50,101 bases of DNA, from the NCBI GenBank assembly GCA_037133095.1, contig JBAXOT010000011.1, forward strand, positions 1-50,101. Reading direction: 5' to 3'. The notes under the pieces were generated by a model. It did not search any database and was not told the origin of the DNA. It saw only the letters and a program-made list of their open reading frames with translations. Numbering within the stretch: position 1 is the stretch's first letter; each line of letters begins with the position of its first letter. Positions 39,772-48,216 of this stretch are shown here, in pieces. Position numbers and translations under genes: made by a program. Source of the stretch: CAIMZW01 sp037133095 (lineage in GTDB: Bacteria; Actinomycetota; Actinomycetes; Nanopelagicales; Nanopelagicaceae).

Positions 39772-40707
39772 ATGACCTCACTACTGACCATTCCCCAGAC
39801 CCAACTCCATGTCCACCCGCTCTGTCTCGGTGGAAATGTCTTCGGTTGGAGCGCTGACGAAACCGAATCTTTTGCGGTTCTCGACGCCTACTTCGAAGCC
39901 GGCGGCAATTTCATTGACACCGCCGATGTGTACTCAGAGTGGAAGCCTGGAAATTCTGGTGGTGAGAGCGAAACAATTTTGGGCAACTGGATGAAGTCTC
40001 GCGGAAATCGAAGCAAGATTGTGATTGCAACCAAGGTTGCGAAATATTCACAGCACCCTGGCCTGTCTGCCGAAAATATCCGCAGCGCCGCGCGCGAATC
40101 GTTGCATCGTCTGCAAACCGATTACATAGATCTGTACTACGCGCATGAAGATGATGAGAATGTGGCTTTTGAGGAGACTAACCAGGCCTTCAATGAATTG
40201 GTTACCGATGGAAAGGTTCGCTATCTCGGGGCGTCAAATTTCACTGCGGATAGATTGAAAGGCTCGATAGAACTTTCGCAAGCGAATGGTTTCGCCCACT
40301 ACGTTGCGATTCAAAATCAATACAACTTACTCTTTCGCAACCCGTACGAATCCGAAATGGCGCCAACGCTCTCAGATCTTGGAATTTCGAGCTTGCCGTT
40401 CTTTGGCCTGGCCCGCGGTTTCCTTACTGGCAAATATCGTGAAGGCGTTGTGGTTGATTCCGTTCGCGCCGGAGGCGTCAGCGACTACCAAAATGAACGG
40501 GGTTGGAAGACTATCTCGGCCTTGGAGAAAATTGCCACGAGCCATGACACCACGATTGCTTCGATTGCCTTAGCCTGGTTGCGAGCGCAACCAACTGTAT
40601 GTGCGCCGATTGCAAGTGCCCGGACCGTAGCGCAACTTAAGGAAATCATTGTTGTGGTTGAACTTAGCAACGCTGAAATTAATGAATTGTCGGCACTTAC
40701 TGCATAA
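39772..40707 (+). CDS. Aldo/keto reductase (second copy type)
   Basis: A 311-residue aldo/keto reductase with tetrad residues in FIDTADVYSEW (Asp, Tyr), IVIATKVAK (Lys) and LYYAHEDDE (His), and the cofactor site CAPIASARTVAQLKEI. It is not closely similar to the reductase at 19204. It diverges from the UPF0303-PfkB group by about 60 bp and may share its control. Converges on the DUF5666-like gene. Confidence 0.9.
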   Translation: MTSLLTIPQTQLHVHPLCLGGNVFGWSADETESFAVLDAYFEAGGNFIDTADVYSEWKPGNSGGESETILGNWMKSRGNRSKIVIATKVAKYSQHPGLSAENIRSAARESLHRLQTDYIDLYYAHEDDENVAFEETNQAFNELVTDGKVRYLGASNFTADRLKGSIELSQANGFAHYVAIQNQYNLLFRNPYESEMAPTLSDLGISSLPFFGLARGFLTGKYREGVVVDSVRAGGVSDYQNERGWKTISALEKIATSHDTTIASIALAWLRAQPTVCAPIASARTVAQLKEIIVVVELSNAEINELSALTA

Positions 40708-40711
40708 CTAT

Positions 40712-41332
40712 TTACGAAGCCGCAGGAGATGGGGCGCCCGTAGGGAGTGCGCCACCGCCAAAGCCGCCCCGCGAAAGGCCTGCTCCTTGAGTAATCGCAA
40801 AAGGTTGAATGGAGCCATCAGCCCCGGCAGGACCTGTTGCAGTAATGGTCTCACCGACCTTGAGGTCAGCAATCGCGCCTTGGGTTGATTTAATCACTGG
40901 AGTATCTGCAGCAGCATTGATCGTCACGCTCGTTCCATCGGACGTAGTAATGACGATCGTTGTACCGGTGATTTTTGTAATCTTCCCTGAAGTACCGCGC
41001 CCAAATCCGCCACCAAAACCGGATCCAGTTCCACCCCCGGTTGCACCAGAGCCAGTACCTGTTCCAGCGCTGGTTCCTGCGCCAAGTGCGGCTCCAGAGT
41101 TGGTACCTCCCAAGCCACCGAAGGATGCACGTAAACTGGCAAAGTTGCCGATTGTGTTTGAACTGGCACTTCGATGACCGTACCAGGCGCCTGCTGAGAG
41201 CGATGCAACTACGACCAGAAGACCGCCAAGCACGGCCGTAGCCTTGTTAGTCCACTTATAGCTGCCTTTGGCTAACTCCTCTTTCAGATTGTCTGCTTGG
41301 GGAGTGGCAAAGAGATCGAAATCATTACTCAT
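40712..41332 (-). CDS. Membrane-anchored Gly-rich protein with DUF5666-like domain
   Basis: A 206-residue protein: a cytoplasmic N-terminus (MSNDFDLFATPQADNLKEEL), one membrane helix (about residues 33-51, AVLGGLLVVVASLSAGAWYG), a long Gly/Thr/Ser linker, a small beta domain (GKITKITGTTIVITTSDGTS, LKVGETITATGPAG) and a Gly-rich end. The beta part resembles DUF5666/OB-like domains. ATG 41332 overlaps the permease stop by eight bases, so it belongs to the ABC operon, perhaps as an accessory surface factor. Confidence 0.75.
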   Translation of the reverse strand: MSNDFDLFATPQADNLKEELAKGSYKWTNKATAVLGGLLVVVASLSAGAWYGHRSASSNTIGNFASLRASFGGLGGTNSGAALGAGTSAGTGTGSGATGGGTGSGFGGGFGRGTSGKITKITGTTIVITTSDGTSVTINAAADTPVIKSTQGAIADLKVGETITATGPAGADGSIQPFAITQGAGLSRGGFGGGALPTGAPSPAAS

Positions 41333-42545
41333 AGCGAAGTGCCTCAATTGGTCGAAGGGATGCTGCCCGGCTGGCTGGGTAGCCGCCGAAGAAGAGTCCA
41401 ATCAGGACGCTGACTCCGAAGGCTAAGAAAATAGATGACGGCATGATTACTGGTTTCACACCAACAATCGTGAAATGAGAACCGACTAATCCTCCCAAGA
41501 CACCCAAGGCACCACCTACTAGCGAAAGGATCGTTGCCTCAATAAGGAATTGCGAGAGGATGGCCCGCTTTGGGGCACCGATTGCCTTGCGAATACCGAT
41601 CTCTCGGGTTCGTTCGATAACGGTGACCAACATAATATTTGTAATGCCAATGCCGCCGACGAGCAACGAAATTCCGGCAACCGCGGCAAGTAAGACTGTA
41701 AAGACTTTGCTGCTGGAAGAAGAAGTGGCCAACAGAGTTGCCTGATTGAAGAGTCGATAATCTCGACTTGCACTGCTCTTTACTTTATGGCGGGCATCCA
41801 AAATTGTTTGAATTTCAGTTTGAGCCGCATCGGTGGTTTTTGCTGATTTGGCTTCGACGATGATTGTTGAAAGTGGTTGATAGCCAGTCAAGCTATTTTG
41901 AACCGCGGTGATTGGAGCCAAGAAAAGGCTATCCCCATCTTGGAAACCAGAGGAACCCTTAACTTCAGTAGTTCCGATAATTGTGAAAGGAATTCCACCG
42001 CAACGGACAGTTTGACCGATGGGATTGTCAGTGCCAAATAATTCAGTCGCCGTGGTGTTGCCAATGACTGCGACTCGACGCCCTTGTGTCACATCATCAT
42101 TGGAAAAATAGACACCCTTGGCAATAGCCGTGTTACTCGCTTCAAAGTAGGTTGGCCAGGTTCCAGAAAATGTGGCTGGCGTCGAGGTACTGGTTCCATT
42201 CACACAAGTGGCATTTGCGTTCATCACCGGTGCCGCTGATTTAATGTCTGGCGCTTGCGTCGGATTGATCAAGGCGACAGCATCGTCAACGGTCAGGGGC
42301 TTGGTGTTATTGGAGACGGCCCGCGCTCGCAAGCCAAACCCACCGGAGCCAGAACGAACTTGAATCGAATTAGTTCCAAGACGATCCAGACTGGATTGAA
42401 CTGCCTTGCTTGAACCGTTACCAACCGCTGTGAGGATGATGACCGATGAAACTCCGATCATAATTCCCAAGGTGGTAAGGAAAGTGCGAAGGCGATTGAT
42501 CGTTAGGCCACGAAACGCGAAACGTAAAATCTCAAGGAAATTCAT
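41325..42545 (-). CDS. MacB/FtsX-type ABC transporter permease
   Basis: A 406-residue permease with the N-terminal helix (RLRTFLTTLGIMIGVSSVII), a large extracytoplasmic domain (about residues 45-270) and three C-terminal helices following TERTREIGIRKAIGAPKRAI. This is the MacB layout of mechanotransmission exporters, which do not transport through the membrane lipid phase but drive peptide or lipid release. The ATG overlaps the ATPase stop as ATGA. Confidence 0.92.
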   Translation of the reverse strand: MNFLEILRFAFRGLTINRLRTFLTTLGIMIGVSSVIILTAVGNGSSKAVQSSLDRLGTNSIQVRSGSGGFGLRARAVSNNTKPLTVDDAVALINPTQAPDIKSAAPVMNANATCVNGTSTSTPATFSGTWPTYFEASNTAIAKGVYFSNDDVTQGRRVAVIGNTTATELFGTDNPIGQTVRCGGIPFTIIGTTEVKGSSGFQDGDSLFLAPITAVQNSLTGYQPLSTIIVEAKSAKTTDAAQTEIQTILDARHKVKSSASRDYRLFNQATLLATSSSSSKVFTVLLAAVAGISLLVGGIGITNIMLVTVIERTREIGIRKAIGAPKRAILSQFLIEATILSLVGGALGVLGGLVGSHFTIVGVKPVIMPSSIFLAFGVSVLIGLFFGGYPASRAASLRPIEALRYE

Positions 42546-43243
42546 CGAGCCAGCTCCGCGTTCAGTGAATCGCTAATAATCTTCCCATCGCGCATTCGAA
42601 TTATGCGTTTTGCTCGTTGTGCAACGTCCATTTCATGGGTAATGACAACCACAGTTCGACCCGCTGCATTGATCTGGTCAAAGAGATCTAGGAGATCGCT
42701 GGTCGACTTTGAATCTAAAGCTCCTGTGGGCTCGTCCGCCAAAAGCAGGGAGGGACGAGTCGCCAATGCCCTCGCAACGGCAACTCGTTGTTGTTGACCC
42801 CCCGAGAGTTCAGTTGGTTCGTGATTAACGCGATCAGAAAGCCCAACTACATCCAGCGCCTTGAGTGCGCGCATCTTTCGCTCCGCCGCTTTAATCCCTT
42901 GGTAAGCCATAGGCAGCTCGACATTGGCAAGTGCCGTGGTACGAGGAATCAAGTTGAAAGATTGAAAGATGAATCCAATCTTTCGACCGCGTACTACAGA
43001 AAGCGCATTTTCATCCATGGACGATATTTCAATTCCGTCCAAGAAATATTCTCCTGCGGTCATGTTATCCAACGCCCCCATGATGTTCATCAGCGTTGAT
43101 TTTCCAGACCCGGAAGGCCCCATGATCGCCACATATTCGCCCGCCTCGATAACTAAATCCACGCCATCGAGAGCGAAGATGGATGATTCACCTTGGCCAT
43201 AGCGCTTTACTGCGCCACGGACATCAATAACTGGTTGCATCAC
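42542..43243 (-). CDS. MacB/LolD-type ABC transporter ATPase
   Basis: A 233-residue ATPase with Walker A GPSGSGKST, signature LSGGQQQRVAVARA, Walker B LLLADEPTGAL and the H-loop VVITHEMDVA. It also has the FQSFNLIPRTTALANVELP segment typical of the LolD/MacB branch. Its stop and start overlap those of the permease and the adaptor, so all three are expressed together. Confidence 0.95.
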   Translation of the reverse strand: MMQPVIDVRGAVKRYGQGESSIFALDGVDLVIEAGEYVAIMGPSGSGKSTLMNIMGALDNMTAGEYFLDGIEISSMDENALSVVRGRKIGFIFQSFNLIPRTTALANVELPMAYQGIKAAERKMRALKALDVVGLSDRVNHEPTELSGGQQQRVAVARALATRPSLLLADEPTGALDSKSTSDLLDLFDQINAAGRTVVVITHEMDVAQRAKRIIRMRDGKIISDSLNAELAR

Positions 43244-45183
43244 CCACCACCGCCACGGCCGCCACCACCGAAGCCGCCACCACCGGTCAAGGTGCCGCCG
43301 GCCCCAGTTACGGCAGGAATACCGCCGGTTGGAAAGCCATTACTGCCCACTGAAGTGGTCGTAGTTCGCAACGCAATTTTCTGACCTTCTTTAAGACCGG
43401 AGAGAATTTGATCGGTGGAGTCACCCTGGAGACCAATAACCACGCTGGTTCTGGTGAGAACTTCTTTGCCGCCAACGCTCGACACTACATTCACCGAGCC
43501 CCGGGTGCCTCGAAGTGTGACTGCCTGAGCAGCAACTTGGAGCACGTTGATTGCTGAACCCGTCGTAACCGTGACCGTTGCTGACATTCCAGGTTTTAGA
43601 CCAGGAACTTCGCTGTCCAAATCAAAAGTCACTGTGTAAGAAGTAGCGCCGCTGCTGGTTGAGGGCAGAAGATCAACGCTGGCAACCGTGCCAGTTGGAG
43701 CCAAGGTGGGCAATGCCGCGAATGCGAAGGTGGCCAATTGGCCAGCTTGGATTTTCGCAGTGTCAGATTCCGAAAAACCCGCTTGAATTCGTAATGCACT
43801 GACATTCGTCAAGACGATGAATCCACTCGCGCTGCCGCTCGCCGAAGCCGCCGAACTCGATGCCGTCGGTGCATTTTGCCCTACGACGGCAGCAATAGAT
43901 GCAACATCGCCAGCCACTGGAGCCTTTATGGTGGTGGCAGCCAAATTACGAACGGCTTGGCTGTAATTGGCCTGGGCCAAAGTAATTGAAGCTTGGGCTG
44001 CATCAACATCTGCCTGAGCCGGCTTTGCCACGGCGATCGCCAGTTGCGTTTGCAGCAATTGATACGAGAGTTGTGCATTTTTGAGTGCATTCTTATCGGA
44101 CTGAATTGTTTGCGCAGATGCCGTCGCATCTTTCGCAAGATTTGTCGTCTGATTAGTCAGTGCTTGATTGTAGGCATTTTGCAACGATGCCAAATTCTGA
44201 GCATCCTTTTTGAGGTTAACAGTTTGTGAAAGTTGAGCGCTTGCAAGTGCTGATTTCAAGGAGGCAATATTCTGCGCATCTTTCTTGAGGTTTGCACTCT
44301 GAGTCGCCAAGGAATTGGAGTAAGAAGCCTGGGCATTTGTCAGTGAATTCAAATTTCCGAGAATCGTCGAACAGTGGCTAAATGCATCATTAGCAGTAAC
44401 AGATCCAGCAAGACCATTGAAATTGAGATTTTGGCAATATGTCACCGTGAGACCGTACGGACTCCAAGTGTTGTAGTAGTTGTCGTAATTTATTTGTGCC
44501 GAATCGAGCGCCTTTTTAGCAGAATCAACCGAGGCTTGATAGACCGCGACGTTTGCAGCCGCTGAATCTTGGGCGTTGGCAAGAGCCGCGGCAGCGTTAT
44601 CAACCGAAGCCTGATAAGTAGCCGGATTAGTAGTCGATAAATCTTGGGCGTTGGCAAGAGCAGTCTTCGCTGAATCTACGGAGGCCTGATAAGTGGCGGC
44701 ATTGGTATTCGTCGCAGCCTGTGCCGTGGCTAAGTTTTGGCTTGCCACATCCACTGAATTTTTCGATTGTTGCAATTGGAGATCGACTTGTACCTGTTGT
44801 TGCGCCGTGCGGGTTGGAGTTAATTTTGCCAATGCATTCTTGGCGCTGAGCAACGAATTGTTTGCCTGCTGAAGCGAAATTTGTTGGGCGGTGGGGTCGA
44901 GCTGTGCGAGAACTTCTCCAACCTTCACATGGTCGCCAACCTTGACGCTGATCGATTTAATCACCGCGTTCACGGATGGTGAAACTCCTATGTCACCTGG
45001 ACTGATAACTTTTCCGCTGGCCGAGACTGTCGAGGAAACATCTCCAAGTGAAACAGTCGTTGTTGAAGTGACCGCCGCAGCCGCCTTCGGATGAATTGCG
45101 GACCAGCCCCAATATCCAGCAGATGCCACGAGAATTACAAGTACAAGATTGATGCTTAGTATCCGAATTTTTGCCCGATTCAT
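43240..45183 (-). CDS. MacA/HlyD-type membrane-fusion (adaptor) protein, extended
   Basis: A 647-residue adaptor, well above the usual 370-450. One N-terminal membrane helix (about residues 9-28) is followed by a barrel-sandwich part (GDIGVSPSVNAVIKSISVKV, VGDHVKVGEVLAQLDPTAQQ), and then a very long Ala/Gln/Asn-rich coiled-coil hairpin (about 100-420) containing three 25-residue repeats. The second lipoyl half (TIKAPVAGDVASIAAVVGQN), beta-barrel (AGQLATFAFAALPTLAPTGT) and membrane-proximal domains follow. The C-terminus is Gly-rich. It is probably an export or surface module in a monoderm cell, where no TolC partner is expected. Confidence 0.88.
   Translation of the reverse strand: MNRAKIRILSINLVLVILVASAGYWGWSAIHPKAAAAVTSTTTVSLGDVSSTVSASGKVISPGDIGVSPSVNAVIKSISVKVGDHVKVGEVLAQLDPTAQQISLQQANNSLLSAKNALAKLTPTRTAQQQVQVDLQLQQSKNSVDVASQNLATAQAATNTNAATYQASVDSAKTALANAQDLSTTNPATYQASVDNAAAALANAQDSAAANVAVYQASVDSAKKALDSAQINYDNYYNTWSPYGLTVTYCQNLNFNGLAGSVTANDAFSHCSTILGNLNSLTNAQASYSNSLATQSANLKKDAQNIASLKSALASAQLSQTVNLKKDAQNLASLQNAYNQALTNQTTNLAKDATASAQTIQSDKNALKNAQLSYQLLQTQLAIAVAKPAQADVDAAQASITLAQANYSQAVRNLAATTIKAPVAGDVASIAAVVGQNAPTASSSAASASGSASGFIVLTNVSALRIQAGFSESDTAKIQAGQLATFAFAALPTLAPTGTVASVDLLPSTSSGATSYTVTFDLDSEVPGLKPGMSATVTVTTGSAINVLQVAAQAVTLRGTRGSVNVVSSVGGKEVLTRTSVVIGLQGDSTDQILSGLKEGQKIALRTTTTSVGSNGFPTGGIPAVTGAGGTLTGGGGFGGGGRGGGG
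44490..44691 (-). repeat. 75-bp tandem repeats in the adaptor gene
   Basis: About 2.7 copies of a 75-bp unit, coding for YQASVDSAKTALANAQD-type 25-residue repeats (about residues 165-232). The segment TCTTGGGCGTTGGCAAGAGC recurs at 44567 and 44642. Each unit adds a turn set to the coiled-coil hairpin, so copy number sets hairpin length. Confidence 0.8.
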
Positions 45184-45248
45184 AGCGAGAACTCTAGGTA
45201 GTTCATTGCCTAGAATCGGGGTGTGTTGGCTTATAGGTTGCTGAGACT

Positions 45249-46016
45249 CTAGCCAATAGAACGAGGGTCAAATCCCCAAGCACTGTCTGAATGTCGTTCA
45301 ATAACCCAGCACTGATATTCCAAAAGTTCGGGCTTGAGAAACCACGCCGCCCCATCTTTGCCTGACACAACCAATGCAGTTGCCAAAGCATCAGCCAGAC
45401 CACCATCGGGACCAACAACTGATGCGCTTCGTGCCCCAATTGCAATCATTCCAGTGTGAGGATCCCTGATGTGGGCACCCCGTTCGTAAGTTCCCGAAGT
45501 TGCGATAGCACCATCAGTAATTTCAAATACTTTGACAACCGTATGTGCTTCTTCCGGATGTCGAATACCAATTGACCATGGTTTTCCATCAACCAATCCA
45601 CCGGCAAGGGCAAGATCGCCTGCCGCGTTAATTTGAATATGTTCGGCACCGTGTGCTTGTAAAATCCCAATCCCGCGATCTGCGGCCCAACCTTTGACAT
45701 ACCCCGAAGGATCAAATCCGCCTTCAACACACCATGGATCAAAAGAACCTTCGGTAAGTTCGCGGGCATAGGCACAGAGATTCCAAACCTCGATGACATC
45801 TGGTGGACAATCCTCAATTGAAATTTCAATTCGCCTCAATCGCGAAATTACCGAATTTTCCTTGTACGTAGAGAAAACTTCATCGACCTCGCGGTAAAAA
45901 TGTTCAACCTCAGCGATACCTTCTTTGAGCCGAAGTTCGTCGACGGTATTCGACCAAATTTCGAGGTAGACGATCGTGCCCCACACTTCAATCTGGGCCT
46001 GTGTTCTGGTGGCCAT
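45249..46016 (-). CDS. apbE: ApbE-like FAD:protein FMN transferase
   Basis: A 255-residue flavin transferase that attaches FMN to Ser/Thr of target proteins by a phosphoester bond. GSFDPWCVEGGFDPSGYVKG, INAAGDLALAGG, ATSGTYERGAHIRDPHTG and GGLADALATALVVSG are the FAD- and Mg-binding blocks. No signal peptide is obvious, although many relatives are exported. The ATG overlaps the stop of the FMN-binding protein gene as TAATG, so enzyme and likely substrate are coupled. Confidence 0.92.
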   Translation of the reverse strand: MATRTQAQIEVWGTIVYLEIWSNTVDELRLKEGIAEVEHFYREVDEVFSTYKENSVISRLRRIEISIEDCPPDVIEVWNLCAYARELTEGSFDPWCVEGGFDPSGYVKGWAADRGIGILQAHGAEHIQINAAGDLALAGGLVDGKPWSIGIRHPEEAHTVVKVFEITDGAIATSGTYERGAHIRDPHTGMIAIGARSASVVGPDGGLADALATALVVSGKDGAAWFLKPELLEYQCWVIERHSDSAWGFDPRSIG

Positions 46017-46690
46017 TACAGACCAGCCTGAGCGACCGCCGATGCCAGAGATTGTTGCCAACCTTGAGATGTATAAGAAGCGCCGCCAACTCCTTGAATA
46101 TTGGCAGAATTTGCAGCCAAAGTCTCCTGAACTAGATAAACCTCAGCCTGCTGAGAAATTTGTTGAGATCGAAAATCACGGGCGGGCATTTGTACTCCGC
46201 GGGCTGCAGTAATTTTTCCATTTGTCACAGTAATTTGAACTTGCACGGTTCCGTATCGGGTCGATACTGCGGAACCAGTAAATGATCCAGAGCTCGTCGC
46301 CTTGGTAGGTGTTGGGGCGGCAGAAGAGGCAACGGGAGTGGGGGTAGACCCGGTCGCCTTTGTCCCCGTGCCTGTAGTTTTCGTTTTCTTAGGTGTCGCC
46401 TTTGGTGTTGCTTTCTTTGTCGCGGACTTCTTCGTTGATTTCGGTACCGGTGTTGTTCCGGCAGAAGAGTGAGTAGGCGTGGAGGATGCAATCGGCGTCG
46501 GCGTTGTTGAAGTTATTGGAGACGCGGATGCCGTTGTGCCAGAACTTAGAGCACCAGTAGAACTTCCAAGGGTGCCACCGCCAAGGGTGCCGCCACCGAG
46601 GGTGCCACCACCAAATTGTGGTGGGGTAATCGCAAAGACAACTCCGAGGCCACCGATCGTTCCGGTTGCTATCAATAATCCGCGCTTCAT
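46016..46690 (-). CDS. Exported FMN-binding-domain protein
   Basis: A 224-residue protein with an N-terminal hydrophobic export segment (GLLIATGTIGGLGVVFAI), a Gly-Thr-Leu repeat, a Ser/Thr/Pro/Lys-rich stalk to about residue 135 and a C-terminal FMN-binding domain (STRYGTVQVQITVTNGKITA, GVGGASYTSQGWQQSL). The Ser in GGAS matches the FMN-attachment position in the DxxGAT-type motif, so ApbE should flavinylate it. It may pass electrons from the adjacent reductase to outer acceptors. Confidence 0.9.
   Translation of the reverse strand: MKRGLLIATGTIGGLGVVFAITPPQFGGGTLGGGTLGGGTLGSSTGALSSGTTASASPITSTTPTPIASSTPTHSSAGTTPVPKSTKKSATKKATPKATPKKTKTTGTGTKATGSTPTPVASSAAPTPTKATSSGSFTGSAVSTRYGTVQVQITVTNGKITAARGVQMPARDFRSQQISQQAEVYLVQETLAANSANIQGVGGASYTSQGWQQSLASAVAQAGL
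46568..46612 (-). repeat. Three 15-bp tandem repeats in the FMN-binding protein gene
   Basis: AAGGGTGCCACCGCC, AAGGGTGCCGCCACC and GAGGGTGCCACCACC follow each other directly and encode Gly-Gly-Gly-Thr-Leu units in the surface stalk. As 15-bp units they keep the frame if the copy number changes. Confidence 0.85.
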
Positions 46691-46717
46691 CTGGATGCCT
46701 CTTTCGCCTGTTCGCTG

Positions 46718-48046
46718 TTAAACCGCATGAAATTCAAATGCTTCATCGTGAAAACGATTCTTAGGAATACCGCAATCAAGGGCTGCCTGTCGTACCGCCT
46801 CCACTAAGGGAGTTGGGCCGCAGACATAGACATCGGAATCTCGGAAAGCCGGTACAAATTTCAAAATATATTTTGCATTCATCGGATGCTCCTTGCGCGA
46901 ACCAACCAAATAATGAACACGAGCACCTCGAGCATCGGCAAGTTCGTCGAGTTCGCGTCGAAGAACTAAATCTTCCTCACGAGAGGCACGGAACAGAACA
47001 TCAATGTCTTTTGAAATATCAAATTCTTCGAGAAGCGCCCGCAACGGTGTGATCCCCACGCCGCCACCAACCAGAACCACGTGTGCTTTTTTGGCCTTGT
47101 CTGCAACGAACGTTCCATAAGGACCTTCGAAAAATACTCGCGTACCAGGCTTAATAGATTTAACCGACTTTGAGGCGTCGCCGAGTTCTTTCACGGTGAC
47201 CCGCATGTAGTGCGAAGTCGGAGCGGCAGAGAGTGAATAAGGATGCGAAATCCACCATTGTCCGGGTGTCATAAAGCGCCAACCAAAGAATTGTCCACCC
47301 TGTGCGCCAAGACGATCAAGATTGCGACCACGCATAACAATCGAAACCACCCCAGGACCTTCGACAACGGTCTGTTCAACCCGAAGTCCGTGCACCATCG
47401 ATTTCGCAGTTGGAATTACAGCTCGCCACAAAATAACGATACTGACAGCGAGAATGTAGAGAACTTCCCAATACAACTTATTAAGCGGATGACCAATGAA
47501 CATTGGTCCCGTCAGGATCTGATGCATAAAAGAGAGCGCGATTGCCAAATAGGTATAGAGGTGAATCGTCCACCACGTCTCATAGGACATTTTTGCGCGG
47601 GCTTTCTTATAAGAACTAATTCCTGCCGCGGAGAAGAAGATAAAGGCAAGAAAGGCTGGCAACATCCACGGATAGGTTCGAACCATTCGCCACATTTCAA
47701 CCGCCATCGGCACTCGATCGTTTCCGGCATATCCCAGAGTTACGAAGAGAACGTGAAAGGTAATCAGGTATAGCGAGTACGGTCCCAATTTTCGGTGCCA
47801 GATTACGAGGCGATCATGGCCAACAGACTTCTCAATCCATGAAATTCGAGAAACCAGAACTAGGCCAACAAGCGCCAAATAGGATCCGATAAGGGCGCAA
47901 ATTCGAGAGATTCCAGTTATGGATGAGTAGACCGAGTTCCAATCACTCTTTGTGGTCGACTCCAGATATACCGCCGCGGTGAGCCCTAGACCAAGCCCAA
48001 GAACCAACGAGGCCCAATCTGCGTTATAACGCTTTCCAACGGTCAT
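46718..48046 (-). CDS. Ferric-reductase-like transmembrane flavocytochrome
   Basis: A 442-residue protein. About six membrane helices hold four histidines in pairs (VIWHRKLGPYSLYLITFHVL; HLYTYLAIALSFMHQIL) for two b-hemes. The cytoplasmic part is a ferredoxin-reductase-like module with FAD motif HPYSLSAAP and NAD motifs GGGVGITPLRALLEEF and VYVCGPTPLVEAVRQ. It moves electrons from NAD(P)H across the membrane. With ApbE and the FMN-binding protein next to it, an extracytoplasmic flavin is the probable acceptor. ATG 48046 is preferred since the frame further up (to 48187) has no membrane or family pattern. Confidence 0.88.
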   Translation of the reverse strand: MTVGKRYNADWASLVLGLGLGLTAAVYLESTTKSDWNSVYSSITGISRICALIGSYLALVGLVLVSRISWIEKSVGHDRLVIWHRKLGPYSLYLITFHVLFVTLGYAGNDRVPMAVEMWRMVRTYPWMLPAFLAFIFFSAAGISSYKKARAKMSYETWWTIHLYTYLAIALSFMHQILTGPMFIGHPLNKLYWEVLYILAVSIVILWRAVIPTAKSMVHGLRVEQTVVEGPGVVSIVMRGRNLDRLGAQGGQFFGWRFMTPGQWWISHPYSLSAAPTSHYMRVTVKELGDASKSVKSIKPGTRVFFEGPYGTFVADKAKKAHVVLVGGGVGITPLRALLEEFDISKDIDVLFRASREEDLVLRRELDELADARGARVHYLVGSRKEHPMNAKYILKFVPAFRDSDVYVCGPTPLVEAVRQAALDCGIPKNRFHDEAFEFHAV

Positions 48047-48216
48047 TTCTGAATAAAACCCTTCGTTCCTGAGAGAAAAGTGAATATAGTCCGAGCGCGC
48101 GAGCAGAATTTGATTAACCCATCGTACCCACCAAAAATCACGATTTGAGTTTGGGCTTGGTGGCAAGCACTCATCACTGACCACCACAAATGCCGTGCCT
48201 GCTTAGATTCATGGAA

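Noticed and set aside
40809..41177. Pro/Val-rich plus-strand frame opposite the Gly-rich protein
   Set aside because: A by-product of the Gly/Thr-rich coding strand; no start signal or family pattern.
46568..46612. Phase-variation switch by tandem repeats in the FMN-binding protein gene
   Set aside because: The units are 15 bp, so gain or loss keeps the frame; only stalk length would change.
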